Origin: Neocallimastix lanati (nom. inval.) | Lineage: Eukaryota; Neocallimastigomycota; Neocallimastigomycetes; Neocallimastigales; Neocallimastigaceae | Reading direction: 5' to 3' | Length of the DNA: 29,295 bases | Assembly (NCBI GenBank): GCA_016946835.1 | Contig: JACVTC010000436.1 | Coordinates: 1 to 29,295, forward strand | Shown here: positions 8,814 through 20,200 of the stretch, piece after piece | Numbering within the stretch: the first letter of the stretch is position 1 | Layout: each line of letters starts with the position of its first letter | Notes under the pieces: generated by a model | Told to the model about the DNA's origin: nothing | Databases searched by the model: none | The model's input: the letters and a program-made list of their open reading frames with translations, nothing else | Position numbers and translations under genes: made by a program

Positions 8814-10901
8814 ATGGCTAACACAAGAAGAAAAATTTTCAAAAGAAGAAGAAATAATTTTAAAAGAAAATATAATAAACGTAGAAATTATGCAAATTTC
8901 ATGGAAAAAGAAAGGTACGATACAAGCTATGCCGATTCTTTTACCAAGGATTACAATTCTCAAGAAAACCTTGATATTAATTTTGCCGAAGTAAATAAAC
9001 AAAACGAAGAAAATAAACAAAAAGAAATGATGTGTTGGATATTGGACTCCGGCGCATCAATAAATATTACTGGTCATTTAAATAAATTACATAATATTCA
9101 AAAGTGCAATGACAAAGTTTATTTAGCTAATAATCAAGTTATATCAACACAATTTAAAGGAGATCTCATAGGATACATTAGTAATCACAAAATAATCATT
9201 AAGAATGTCTATTACTCACCAAAAATAAATAAAAATTTATTATCAATTGGAAATCTTACACAACAAGGATACAAAATAATTTTCAATAATACTAATAATA
9301 AATCATATGCACTAATTTATGACGAACACAATCAAAGAATATTATCAATTAAATCGAACCAATCTAATACATTTAAATTTTGGATTTCAACTCAACCATT
9401 AAATTTTCAAAACAACCAACATAATAATAATTTGGTTGAAATCAATTATACACATTTAAAATCAATTGATAAACTAAATTTATGGCATCGTCGTTTTGCC
9501 CATTTTAATATCAATAGTATCAAAAATAAAATTTTAAAAATCAACATAAACTCATAGTGCCCTATTTGTAGTTATTCAAAACTTAAAAATAAGCCCTTCA
9601 AATCATCACATAATAGAGCCAAAAATATATTTCAACTCATACACATGGATCTTATAGGTCCAATACAAAACTCTATCTATGACAATAAATATATCTTAAC
9701 CATTTTGGATGACCATTCAAGATTTGGGTGGACTCTCTTTATGAAAAGTAAATCAGAAACTTTTTATCACTTCCTTAATTGGTTTAATAAAATAAAAAAT
9801 CAATTTAACAAAAGAATTCAATATATCCGTACAGATAATGGTACCGAATTTAACAACAAAAATTTCAAACAATTTTGCATTGACTTTGGAATACAACATC
9901 AATTTACTGTTCCTTACAACCCACAACAAAATGGTAGGATTGAACGATTCAACGGCACTATAATCAATTCTGCAAAGTCAATGTTAAATGACGCAAAACT
10001 TAGCTTACAATTTTGGGAAGACGCCGTCTCAACTTCGAACTACATTCATAATCGAATCCCTCATAAAGGGATAAATAATAAAATTCCATATGAACTTTTA
10101 ACCAATAACAAAGTTGATTATTCAAACATACGTGTCTTCGGATGTAAAGTTTTTTATTACGTTCCAAAACTATTCCGTACCAAATTTCAAAATAACTCAT
10201 CTCCTGGCATATTCTTGGGGTATGTTGATAATCCCACAGCATACAAAATTCTTGATATAACAAATAATAAAATTATAATTTCACGAAATGTTGAATTCTT
10301 TGAATTTACACCAGGAAATTCACATTTATCTCATTGTGATAATGACATCTCAAATTTTATTCCCAATAATATAATAAGGAGGAATGATAATACCTACTTT
10401 TATGATAACACGTATGATATAAACCACGGCAAAGACTTCAATAATACTAACAATAATAATCAGTATTATCAATATAATAACAATAAGTCAAATAATATTC
10501 AAATATTAGACAATAATACTCAAATAAATGATATTAATATACCAAGTAAAAACATTCAAATAAAAAATAAAAGAACATATAACAAAAGAAGAAACAACAA
10601 TAATAACAACACCAAAAATATTAATAATAATCAAAACAAAGATTATAATAATAATATAGAATCTCAAGATAATAACATTAACAACAATGACAATAATAAT
10701 AACAATAACACAAGTAACAATAAAATTAATAACAACGATAACACAAACAGCAACAACAACACTACCAACAGCAATAATAACAAAATAAATAATAATATTA
10801 ATGAAAACGACAATATGATCACTGTCAGTAATAAAAACAATCATAATAATTCAAATATAGACAGATATAATTCAAACAATAATACCGATAACAACAATTG
10901 A
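8814..10901 (+). pseudogene. pol: Element B protease and integrase (one in-frame TAG)
   Basis: Copia-type Pol N-terminal half. The product starts with a strongly basic segment (residues 5-24, RRKIFKRRRNNFKRKYNKRR) where Gag would normally precede. The protease follows, CWILDSGASINITG with Asp78. The integrase zinc motif has His225 and His230, then TAG at 9555-9557, then CPIC in the same frame. The integrase core has Asp at DLIGP, Asp64 and Glu100 counted from 9645, spaced as DD35E. The tail (about 10420-10900) is very Asn-rich, with AAC/AAT repeats, and stops at TGA 10899-10901 because the frame is lost before RT. ATG 8814 is the first start after the leader. No capsid domain and no CCHC knuckle are present, so gag is lost or truncated. 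Confidence 0.88.
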
Positions 10902-12321
10902 TAAAATACCTAAGAACGCAAACTTAATATCATCAAGATGGATTTTCAAATTCAAACGAAACTCAAATGGAGAAATAATCAAAAGAAAATCAAGATTAGT
11001 AGCAAAGGGATTTACGCAAGAATACGGCATAGATTATAAAGAAACCTTTGCACCTACCTTAAAACAGGATTCAATAAGAATCTTTACAGCAATTGCCACT
11101 CAGAACAATTTTGAAATAAACCAAATAGATATAACTGCTGCCTATTTAAATGCTGAATTAAATGAAGATTTGTATATGAAACCACCCAAAGGACATGAAG
11201 ATTATAATAAGAAATTTTGGAAATTGAAGAAGGCAATATATGGACTGAAACAAAGTGGTGCCAAGTGGAATGATAAATTAAATGGCTATCTAATAAAAAT
11301 TGGATATAAAAGACTTATAAGTGAACCTTGTCTGTACGTTAAATTTAATAAAGGAAAACTTTTAAGTATGTTAGCTATATATGTGGATGATATTTTAATA
11401 TCAGGATCAAAGAAAACAATAGAAAATGAAAAATTATTAATTGAGAAAAAGTTCAAAATGAAAGATATAAATAATGTTGATTATATTATTGGAATAAAAT
11501 TTATTAAACATAAAAATGGTTACTTTTTACATCAACACAGATATATAGATGAATTACTTTCTAAGTTTAATATGAAAAATTGTACACCTCTTAGAATTAT
11601 GACTCCAATTGAAAATGAAGATCTTAGGAAGGTAAAAGTAGATGAAACAAAATATAGAAGCATAATAGGAAATTTATTATATCTCAGTATATGTACAAGA
11701 CCCGACATTATCTTCTCAGTATCAAAAGCAGCTAGAAGGGCAAAGGAACCAAATATGGAAGACTGGAATAACGTAATGAGAATATTAAGATATTTAAAAG
11801 GAACTAAAAAATATGGAATAAATTTCACAAATAATCCGAATGTTAAAGCGTATGTCGATTCGGATTACGGAGGTGACTTGGAAACTAGACGTTCAACAAC
11901 AGGATTCTTAATAACATTTGGTGGTGCACCAACAAGCTGGTGTTCAAAGTTACAAAAATCAATATCGACTTCAACAGCCGAGTCCGAATATTACAGTCTT
12001 AGTGAATGCAATAAACAATGTATATGGTACTTAAATTTATTCGAAGAATTGAACTTAAATATTAAAAATATTGAAGTAAATGTTGACAATAAAGCAGCTA
12101 TTTATAACGCTACAAATCAAACTATCAACCCAAAAACTAAACATGTAGACATTAGGGTTCATTACATAAGAGAAATAGTCAAAGAAAATAAAATCTATCT
12201 TAAATATATAAAATCTGAAAACAATCTCGCTGATGGGTTTACGAAGTATTTAAATGGGACATTAATGGATAAATTTAGAAATTCCTTATTAACAAAAATT
12301 GATGATTTATATTTTATTTGA
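10861..12321 (+). pseudogene. pol: Element B reverse transcriptase and RNaseH
   Basis: Copia RT and RNaseH in a frame open from 10861 to the TGA ending at 12321. It begins with IPKNANLISSRWIFKFKRN, which in copia RTs lies tens of residues inside the domain, so the N-terminal RT block is missing or scrambled at the Asn-rich junction. It retains LVAKGFTQEYGIDYKETFAP, NQIDITAAYLNAEL (first catalytic Asp), YGLKQSGAKWNDKL, and LAIYVDDILIS, the copia-type YVDD pair. RNaseH shows Asp in YVDSDYGG, Glu in STAESEYYSL, Asp in VDNKAA and Asp in KHVDIR. Most catalytic residues are intact, but the joined reading frame is not. Confidence 0.88.
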
Positions 12322-12334
12322 AATAATATAAATA

Positions 12335-12373
12335 AAAATATGACATTTTAGGAAAGTCATATTTTAGGAGGAA
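12335..12373 (+). other. Element B polypurine tract preceded by a perfect 10-bp hairpin
   Basis: AAAATATGAC (12335-12344) pairs perfectly with GTCATATTTT (12356-12365) around an 11-nt loop. The polypurine tract AGGAGGAA (12366-12373) starts at the next base and ends at the LTR edge. Confidence 0.75.
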
Positions 12374-12616
12374 TGTTAGAATATAAAAAAAAAAATAAAT
12401 ACTTAATAATGACTTTAATATATTTTACCCAATCAGAATATTATTATATTTAAATAAAATTATAAAAGAAATAAAATGTAACCTTGTTAAAAATATATAC
12501 ACTTTTGTAATCATAAAAAATAAAGATAAATAAAATTAAATATTAAGTATTATATATAAAATGCTATTCTAAAAATATATCTAATTTTCTCAATATTTGT
12601 TTTTTGGTGTTTAATA
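12374..12616 (+). repeat. Element B 3' LTR
   Basis: Same length as the 5' LTR (243 bp) with two compensating homopolymer changes and no substitutions. It is followed by target copy ATTAT at 12617-12621 and then by repeat R. Confidence 0.93.
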
Positions 12617-12621
12617 ATTAT

Positions 12622-12765
12622 GATAAAAGAATTAACCAAACATTTAAAAAAGATAATTATTTGAATAACTATATATATAAATTATTTTAATTATTATAAC
12701 CAAAAGTATTTATACATTATTTCTAACCTAAACTTTCTACCTAAATCTTATTTTTATAGCAGCAC
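12622..12765. repeat. Repeat R, copy 1, right part
   Basis: Resumes repeat R after element B with GATAAAAGAATTAACC and runs through TTATTATAACC and CTTTCTACCTAAATCTTA. The corresponding blocks are at 13289-13390 and 16340-16470. It leads with little spacer into copy 2, so copies 1 and 2 are nearly tandem. Confidence 0.75.
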
Positions 12766-12786
12766 CAATTTTTACTTGATACAGAA

Positions 12787-13390
12787 CATTTAAAATATTC
12801 CATATCTAGTTATTTATTTATTTGGTCGTTTCTCTAGGGAATTATGACACGATAATATATTCTAATAAATATAAGAAAATAATTTATAATAATAATGTTT
12901 TATAATAATATTTTATTCTTTATTTATTTTTATAATTTTATTTTTATATACATAAATATTTATTATTACATTCTCTTAATTTTATATAATTGTTAAAATA
13001 ATTATTTAATATTATATTTTTATTAAACATATCTCTTTAACTATTAATTTCCTAATAACTTTATTTAAAAATACAATTTCATTATTAAATATATTTAACT
13101 ATTAATATTTAAAATATATTTCCTAAATAAAATATAATTATCAATATTTATAATATAATTCCTAAAACTATATAATTTCTCAAAATAAAATTTAAAATAT
13201 AAAATAAAACTTATTAATAATAATGATGAATTAATTTATTATCATAATAATAGAATCATTAATAATATAATTTATCTATTTTAATTATGATAAAAGAATT
13301 AACCATGCTTTTAAAAATAATTATTTGAATTAACTATATATAAATTATTTTAATTATTATAACCAATAATATTTATACAATATTTCTAAT
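12787..13390. repeat. Repeat R, copy 2 (carries the site without element B)
   Basis: Aligns with 49-480 joined to 12622-12765. It includes TATCTATTTTAATTATGATA across the place where B sits in copy 1. It has about 190 bases (13024-13215) not matched in copy 1, and a much shorter TAA tract. Non-coding. Confidence 0.75.
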
Positions 13391-13952
13391 GTTAAAATTA
13401 AGATATAAAATAGTTTTATGATTAATAACGTTACTAGGTTAATATGTTGAATTATATATTAATAATCCAACAATAATTAATTAATAATAATAAAAATAAT
13501 ATAAGATAAATAGTTAAGTTATTTAAACACTTAATATCTAAGAATATTTTAAATAATAATTTCTTTGAAGGATTTGTTGAAATTATAACTGAATTGAAAT
13601 CTCAATTTCAGTTATTTACATTTCAATAATTAAAAATATTATTTATTTAATTATAAATAATATATATATTTAAATAATTAATAATTAATATAAATTCTTG
13701 TTTAATATTTAAAGGGTTATCTTAGGCCTAATAATTCTGAGAATATTAATAAATAAGGTTTATATTAATAATTAATTTCAATGATACATTTGACGTCACG
13801 TGTATTTTATTTATATTATGTTTTTATATATGTTTACAACATATCTATATTAAATTCAATTATTCAAATTAATTATATAATTAAATTTATCCTTATATTT
13901 TATTATTATTTATATTATTATTATCTTATAATTAAATATTATTATTATGTAA

Positions 13953-14008
13953 CTTACAAAGTATAAAAGAAAGATGTAAAAATCTATCTTTTATGTTCTT
14001 TGTAAGGT
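13953..14008. repeat. Imperfect inverted repeat, arms about 25 bp
   Basis: The left arm starts with CTTACAAAG and the right arm ends with CTTTGTAAG. The arms match at about 22 of 25 positions around a short GTAAAA loop. Confidence 0.7.
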
Positions 14009-14172
14009 TATTGTAAAATTACCTTAATAGTAATATATTATAGATATTTTATTATTAAATAAAATAAACAAATTTAAAATTAAATTAATTTGATAATTCT
14101 AATTATCAAAGTTTATTATAAATAAATTTTTATTAAACTAAACATTTAAATATTTATTATTTTTATTATATA

Positions 14173-14197
14173 TCTATATAGTATATTACTATATAGA
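14173..14197. repeat. Perfect 11-bp palindrome
   Basis: TCTATATAGTA and TACTATATAGA are exact complements separated by TAT. Confidence 0.85.
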
Positions 14198-14363
14198 CAT
14201 ATCGACTTAGTGAATATTTTTTAATAAACCATATTATTTTATTTAAATTTAAACTATAAATTATATCATAATCTTAACAGGATTTATGAAAATATTTATT
14301 TATTGAATTATTAGTATATGTAACGAATCGTAGATGGTAGACTCGGGGTTGACACTTAGATAT

Positions 14364-14410
14364 TTAAAATCAAGCAGGGGGGGACGGGTATTACCCTGCT
14401 TTGATTTTAA
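14364..14410. repeat. Strong hairpin with G-rich loop
   Basis: TTAAAATCAAGCAGGG (14364-14379) pairs with 14394-14410 over 16 bp with one bulged base. The G run at 14377-14383 is seven long, and the loop holds a second GGG. It stands out from the AT-rich surroundings and is followed by an A run. Function unknown. Confidence 0.8.
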
Positions 14411-15324
14411 AAAAAAAAATAATAATTCTTTTTTTAAAAGTTATTTATTTATTTTTTTTTATTAATATAAAATTTTTTTATTTAAAGTACACACATTTAA
14501 TTTTTAAGAAATTGTTACAATATTTATATTTTTTTATAAATTTAAAGTATAATTAATTGTTTATAATTTAAGTAATTTTATAGAATTATTGAATTAATTT
14601 TATATCAATAATTCATTTTTGTTTTAATTTTTATAAATATAATAATATAATATTCAAATATAATTTAATTAAAAATAATTATAAAATAAATATATAGAAA
14701 ATAGTTTTTACTATTTTCTTTGATATTTTTAAGTTAAATAAATTGTTTTTAAAGATTAATATAATAAATTTAATAATCTTTAATTATTTTAAATAATACT
14801 TGTAATTATTTTCAAAATAAAATAAAATTTTTATAATATTTAATTAATAAATTTGATAATATTTAAATAATAATTTTTATAATAAGTAATAATTTTTAAT
14901 AATAATTTTTAATAATAAATTTAATTAATAATCTTAATAATTTTATAATAATATTTAATAGTTATAATAAATAAATTTTTATAATAATATTTAATAATTT
15001 TAATAATTTTATAATATTAATAATTTATAATAATTTTTAGAATAATATTTAATTAATAATTTTAATAATTTTATAATAATTTTTATAATAATATTTAATT
15101 AATATTTTTAATAATTTAGTATCTTAAAAGTATAATTTTAATATTTACAATTGTATTTTAATATATACATATATTTAATAATATAACAATAAAGTGATTA
15201 ATTAAAATTTATTTACATTATTTACAAATTAAAATTAATTTATATCAAAATAAATTAAATTTACAATGAGGTTTAGGTTATGAAGAATATAGGAAAGTAC
15301 AATTTAGTAATGTTAAGTTGGTAC

Positions 15325-15365
15325 TTAGATTAAAGGGTAAACTTGGTTGGAAGCCTTTAATCTAA
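15325..15365. repeat. Perfect 12-bp stem-loop
   Basis: TTAGATTAAAGG (15325-15336) and CCTTTAATCTAA (15354-15365) pair exactly around a 17-nt loop. Outer GGT/ACC pairs could extend the stem. Confidence 0.8.
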
Positions 15366-15872
15366 TAACCTTTTGATATTATTTTATTTTTATAAATTGA
15401 TTTATTCAAATATAAAATATTATTTTATTATTAAACTTTTAATTAACTATATTTTTATTTAATATGTTTTATTATAAAGTTATCAGATTATTTGTAAATA
15501 ATAATCTTACAAAGATTTAAAAAAGAATATTTTTTAGTTCTTTTATATTTTGAAAAACAATATAAAATATTTAATAATATATTTTAATAAATACTAATTT
15601 AAAGATAACAATATAAAATATAATTTTAATATATAAAGTAATAGAATAATACATATATAATATAAGATAATAAAAATATATAAAATAATATAATTAATAA
15701 AAAACAATTTTTATAAATAATATTCAACTATATTAATTAATATAAAAAGGGATAATGTTAATTAATATGTAATACAATATTAATCAATTAATATATTAGG
15801 GGTTCAATAATGTATAAAAGGGATAATATTAATTAATATGTAATACAATATTAATTTGGTTATGAACGGTAC

Positions 15873-16010
15873 AAGGATTTAAGGAGTACAAATTATATTT
15901 ATAATTAAATTGTTATTTTTGTGGTATTAAATATAAATTAATTTGTATCAAATCCTTGACAAGTAAAGAATTATTAATAATAAAATAAAGGTTATTAATT
16001 CATTCTTTAC
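15873..16010. repeat. Two consecutive imperfect inverted repeats
   Basis: CAAGGATTT with ACAAATTA on the left and TTTGTATC with AAATCCTTG on the right form the first (about 15873-15961). GTAAAGAAT and ATTCTTTAC with inner TATTAATAA/TTATTAAT form the second (about 15962-16010). Confidence 0.6.
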
Positions 16011-16068
16011 CATAGATGATACGGTATTTTATTTATGTATCTAAATTAATATTTATTTATGGGCAATG

Positions 16069-16470
16069 ACAATAAGGAATTATGACAAAATAATATATTC
16101 TAATATTAATTAGAAATAACACATACAATAATATAAAATAAAGTAATAAATATATCTTTTTAATGTTCTCTTTATTTATTATTAATTATTAATTATTACA
16201 TAAATTATTATTATTACTCTCTTATATAAATATTATAATTAATTATCTCAAATATATATAATATCTCTTTTTAACTATACTAAAATAAAATATAAAATAG
16301 CTATTTATATGAATTAATTTATCATAAGTATAAACTTATAAATAAAAGAATTCTCCGTTTAATAATTATTATTCTAAAATTATATATATTATTATAAAAT
16401 TATTATTGACCAATAATATTTAAGTATTTCTTTAACCTAAAGAATCTACCTAAATATCATATTTATAGTG
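16069..16470. repeat. Repeat R, copy 3 (diverged)
   Basis: Shares block order with copies 1 and 2: AAGGAATTATGACAAAATAA, TATATTCTAAT, AAAAGAATT, GACCAATAATATTTAAGTA, and CTACCTAAATATCATATTT. Many substitutions separate it from them. Element C begins 17 bases after it. Confidence 0.6.
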
Positions 16471-16486
16471 GTCACGTATCAAATAT

Positions 16487-17247
16487 TGACAAACGATTCT
16501 ATTATCTTAATTTGAAGTTATTACTTCAAAAGTGATAATAGATGTATCAAGTTTGAATTAATATAAATTTAATATAAATGAATTTATGTTATTATTATTA
16601 ATAATTAAGTTATTATTATTCTAGCTTAACACTGAATTGTTATTAATTTTTCAAAATTATACATTTCTTTTGTGTTTAGAATTAATTTTTATTATTATAT
16701 TTATTAATTTTTATTATTATATTTATTAATTTTTTTTATTATTATTTATTAATTTTTATTATTATTTATTATTATAATATTTGGTTATTATTTTTTTTAT
16801 TACATTTCTAATAACAACGAGAAATTAATTTTATAAAATATTTACAAGTATTTATATTTTTACAATAATTTAAAGTATTTACAATTTTTAATAATAAAAT
16901 AATTAAGAATAATTATATTTATAAAAATAAACAATAAAATAAACAAATAAACAATTAATACAAGAATTATTATAAACAAAGAATTCAAAATAATAAAAAA
17001 AAAGAGAAAATTGTTTACAAACTATTTACTTTTAATTAAAAAGAGAAATTAATTAACATTAATATTTCATTATTTTAAAAATTAAAATAGAATTAAAGTA
17101 TAATTTCGAGTTTTAGAATTTAATTAAAATAAATTTTTTTATTATGATTTTAATTTCAAATTTTAATTTATTAATTTGTTGTTGAATAGGTTAGATATTA
17201 TTCAAGCTTTCTAATAATTTTATGCTTAAGAATTCCAATCTGTATCA
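16487..17247 (-). repeat. Element C 3' LTR (left copy on plus strand)
   Basis: 761 of 761 bases match 22665-23425 on line-by-line reading. On the plus strand it begins TGACAAACG and ends CTGTATCA. It contains the hairpin described for the other copy, here at 16498-16542. Confidence 0.95.
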
Positions 17248-17288
17248 ATTCGTCGGCCCTTAAGAGATGACTTCGTCCCTTGAAGTCA
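17248..17288 (-). other. Element C polypurine tract with upstream perfect hairpin
   Basis: On the minus strand the purine-rich CTTAAGGGCCGACGA precedes the 3' LTR. It shares CTTAAGGG and CGA with the tract of element A. Just upstream, plus-strand TGACTTC (17268-17274) and GAAGTCA (17282-17288) form a perfect 7-bp stem with a 7-nt loop, inside the last codons of pol. Confidence 0.7.
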
Positions 17289-20200
17289 AAGAATTTTCTT
17301 GAAGTACATATGGAAAAACATTTTTAATATGAACATTTCTATTTAAGAGTTTTCCAGTAGTTGGATCTTCTAATACTAAGGTATTGAATTTTTGTTTATT
17401 AACAACTTTAAAAGGTCCGTAAAAGTAAGGATTTAATTTACTTCTTCCTATAAGTCTTATCATTACGTAATCTCCTGGTTTATATTTCTTCTTTAGTGCA
17501 TTTTGAAATCCAATACGGTGTTCCCAATATTTATTTGCATATTCTGAATATTCAGTAGCCTGTTTTACCCAATTTTGATGTCTTAAGAAACGTCGAAATA
17601 TATATTCTTCTTCTGATTCATTTGGATCTTTATAAATATCGGGGAACATGACTTCTAATGGCCAAGTGTCGTGTCTGCCATAAAGTAATTCGAAACTACT
17701 AAATTTTGTTTTTGAATTTTTAGTAGTTCTTAAGGCCCATAAAGCCGATGGAAGATATTCATCCCATTCAGACTCATTTTCTACTAATAATCTTAATAAC
17801 TTCCCTATTTCTCTGTTTCGATTCTCAATCATTCCATTCGATTCAGGATGATGCGGGGAAACGTAATGAACCCATGAACCATAAAGGTCAATCATCATCT
17901 TTGTTACTTCAGAGATAAAGGAACTACCATTGTCGGTAATTATTATTTCAGGTGGTCCATGTCTTGTAAATATTTCAACAAGAAATTTTATTACTTCTTC
18001 GGATTTCATGTTCGGGATTGCTTTAGCTTCAACCCACTTGGTAAAATAATCGACTAAGGTTATTATATAATTGTTACCATTTTTAGTAGTTGGTAACGGT
18101 CCTATTATATCGAGTCCTACTCTAGTAAATGGTTGTTCAACAGGGGTAGCATTATCTCCAGAACTTTTTGGAAATGGTTTAGGCCTGCATGTTTGACATT
18201 TGTGACAACTTTTTATCCACATTCTTACATCATTCCAAATGCCAGGCCAATAGTAAGATTGCATAATTCTATTAGTAGTTTTCTCTGCTCCTTCATGTCC
18301 TACTAAATGGGCACGATTAATAATATCCTTTTTGTCTTCATCTTTATAGATGACTTTTAAATAAAGATCATCTTTTTTATAATATAGAGTATTATCAACA
18401 ACTTGATAATTCTTAGTGAAGTATTTTATTATACCTTCTGGTAGATCCAAATCCCTTGGATTAAAGTCGGCTAATATTGCATTAGCGCATTGAATAATTC
18501 CTTTTGAATTTTTAGAAGGTAATCTTGATAACGCATCAGTGAATACATTTTTCTTTCCTTTCTCGTAAATAAGTTCAATCTTATATTTGTTAAATTCTTC
18601 TATCCATCTTGCATGACGATTAGAAGTAGGAATGCTTTTTTTGAAAAACCCAAGTAATGGTTTATGATCCGTAATAAATTTTGTTAAATTTTTATTGCTT
18701 AATATATATTGACTAAAATATTTTAAACTAAATATAACAGCTAATCCTTCTAAGTCCGTTACGGAGTAATTCTTTTCAGATGTAGAGAGTGTTCTACTTA
18801 CGCAACAGATAGGATGTTCAAGACTATCCTCTTCCTTCTGTAAAAGAACACCACCAATACCTTTAAGAGAAGCATCAGTACGAATGATGAATTCCTTTTT
18901 AAAATCTGGGTAACTTAATATTGGATCATTAAGTAAACATTCTTTAATATTTTCGAAAGCTTCTTCGCATTCATTTGACCATATATATTTTGAATTCTTT
19001 TTTAATAACTTAAAAAGAGGGTCAGCAATAATTGAGAAATTTTGAATAAATTTTCTATAATAACTAGCTAAACCTAAAAAAGAACGAAGTTCACTTACAT
19101 CTTTAGGATTGTCCCACAAAGCAATACTTTGTACTTTTGATGGAATTGTTTTTAATCCTTTTGATGTTAGAACATGACCTAATACTTCAACACTTTCTTG
19201 AAAGAATTTACATTTTTGTAAGTTAAGAGAAAGATTGTATTTAGAAAATATTTCAAAAGCTAACTTTAAATGTTTAAGATGTTCATCAAGAGTTCTTGAA
19301 TAAATTACAATATCATCTAAGTAAACAAATAAACATTTACCGATTAAAGGAAGTAATATTCTATTCATCTCCCGTTGGAAGGTAGCGGGAGCATTGGTAA
19401 GGCCAAATGGCATTACTTTAAAATTGTAATTGCCGAATTTTGTGGTAAATGCTGTTTTCTCTATATCTTCTGGATTCATTGGAATTTGATGATATCCAGA
19501 ATATAAGTCTAATGCGGAGAATACCGTCGCACCATTTACTGAATAAATTAGTTCATCTATAAATGGTAGTGCGTAAGAATCTTTTATAGTAATTTCATTT
19601 AATTTGCGATAATCAATACACATTCTCCATTTCCCATTTTTCTTTTGAACTAATAGAACAGGAAAAGACCATGGAGAATGTGAAGGAACTATAAGTCCTT
19701 TTTCTAATAGTTTAATTATTTCCGATTTAAGAATATCTGCATGCTCTTTTGATAATTTGTATGGTTTTAATTTTATAGGTTTATTACTAATTGTCACAAT
19801 TGAATGTGGTTCTAAATTAGCTGTACTTAATTGTGACATTGAAGTTGCCATACAGTTTTTATACTTCTCAATTAAATTTTTAAATTCTGTCTTAAATTTT
19901 TCCGGGACAGATTCAATAATTTTATTTAATGTATCGATGAACTCTTGTTGTTCATCTTTTTCTATAATAATGGAATTAACAAGAGGTATTTCTGATTTAC
20001 TATTAATTATATAAGTTACTTGTTTAATTCCTTTCTTAATTTTCTGGTAGACAGCATCATCATCTGGATCTATATACAAACGATACTTTTTCTGAATTCC
20101 TCTACCAAATATAATTTCAAAATATGGATTCGTATAATTAATTACATAGAATTTTTCTGTAATAGTTAATCTATTATTTACGTTTATTTTTAATTCAATG

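Larger units (their letters stand above)
481..12616 (+). mobile_element. Element B: Ty1/copia LTR retrotransposon, interrupted by element A
   Basis: Two 243-bp LTRs (481-723, 12374-12616) begin TGTTAGAATA and end TTTAATA. They flank a copia-order pol (PR, IN, RT, RNaseH), which separates it from Ty3/gypsy. The 5-bp target duplication is ATTAT at 476-480 and 12617-12621. R copy 2 carries the uninterrupted site, ...TTTTAATTAT followed by GATAAAAG, with a single ATTAT, which confirms both edges. Without nested element A (1426-8198 plus one target copy) B is about 5.4 kb. It has no recognisable gag capsid, an in-frame TAG in integrase and a break before RT, so it looks non-autonomous. Its LTRs nevertheless show no substitutions. 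Confidence 0.93.
13391..16068. other. Non-coding AT-rich region with scattered hairpins
   Basis: I see no coding region here; the only 61-codon ORF (13781-13966) is low-complexity Ile/Tyr-rich sequence with no sign of being a gene. The stretch holds several clear inverted repeats, listed separately, and a ~40-bp direct duplication, AAAAGGGATAAT...AATACAATATTAAT, near 15746 and 15816. Confidence 0.7.

Noticed and set aside
10506-10844. Minus-strand ORF rich in Val and Ile, looking like a membrane protein
   Set aside because: It is the shadow of the AAC/AAT-rich Asn tract of element B on the other strand.
13781-13966. A 61-codon ORF in the non-coding region
   Set aside because: Low-complexity Ile/Tyr/Leu composition expected from AT-rich DNA, with no motif or context.
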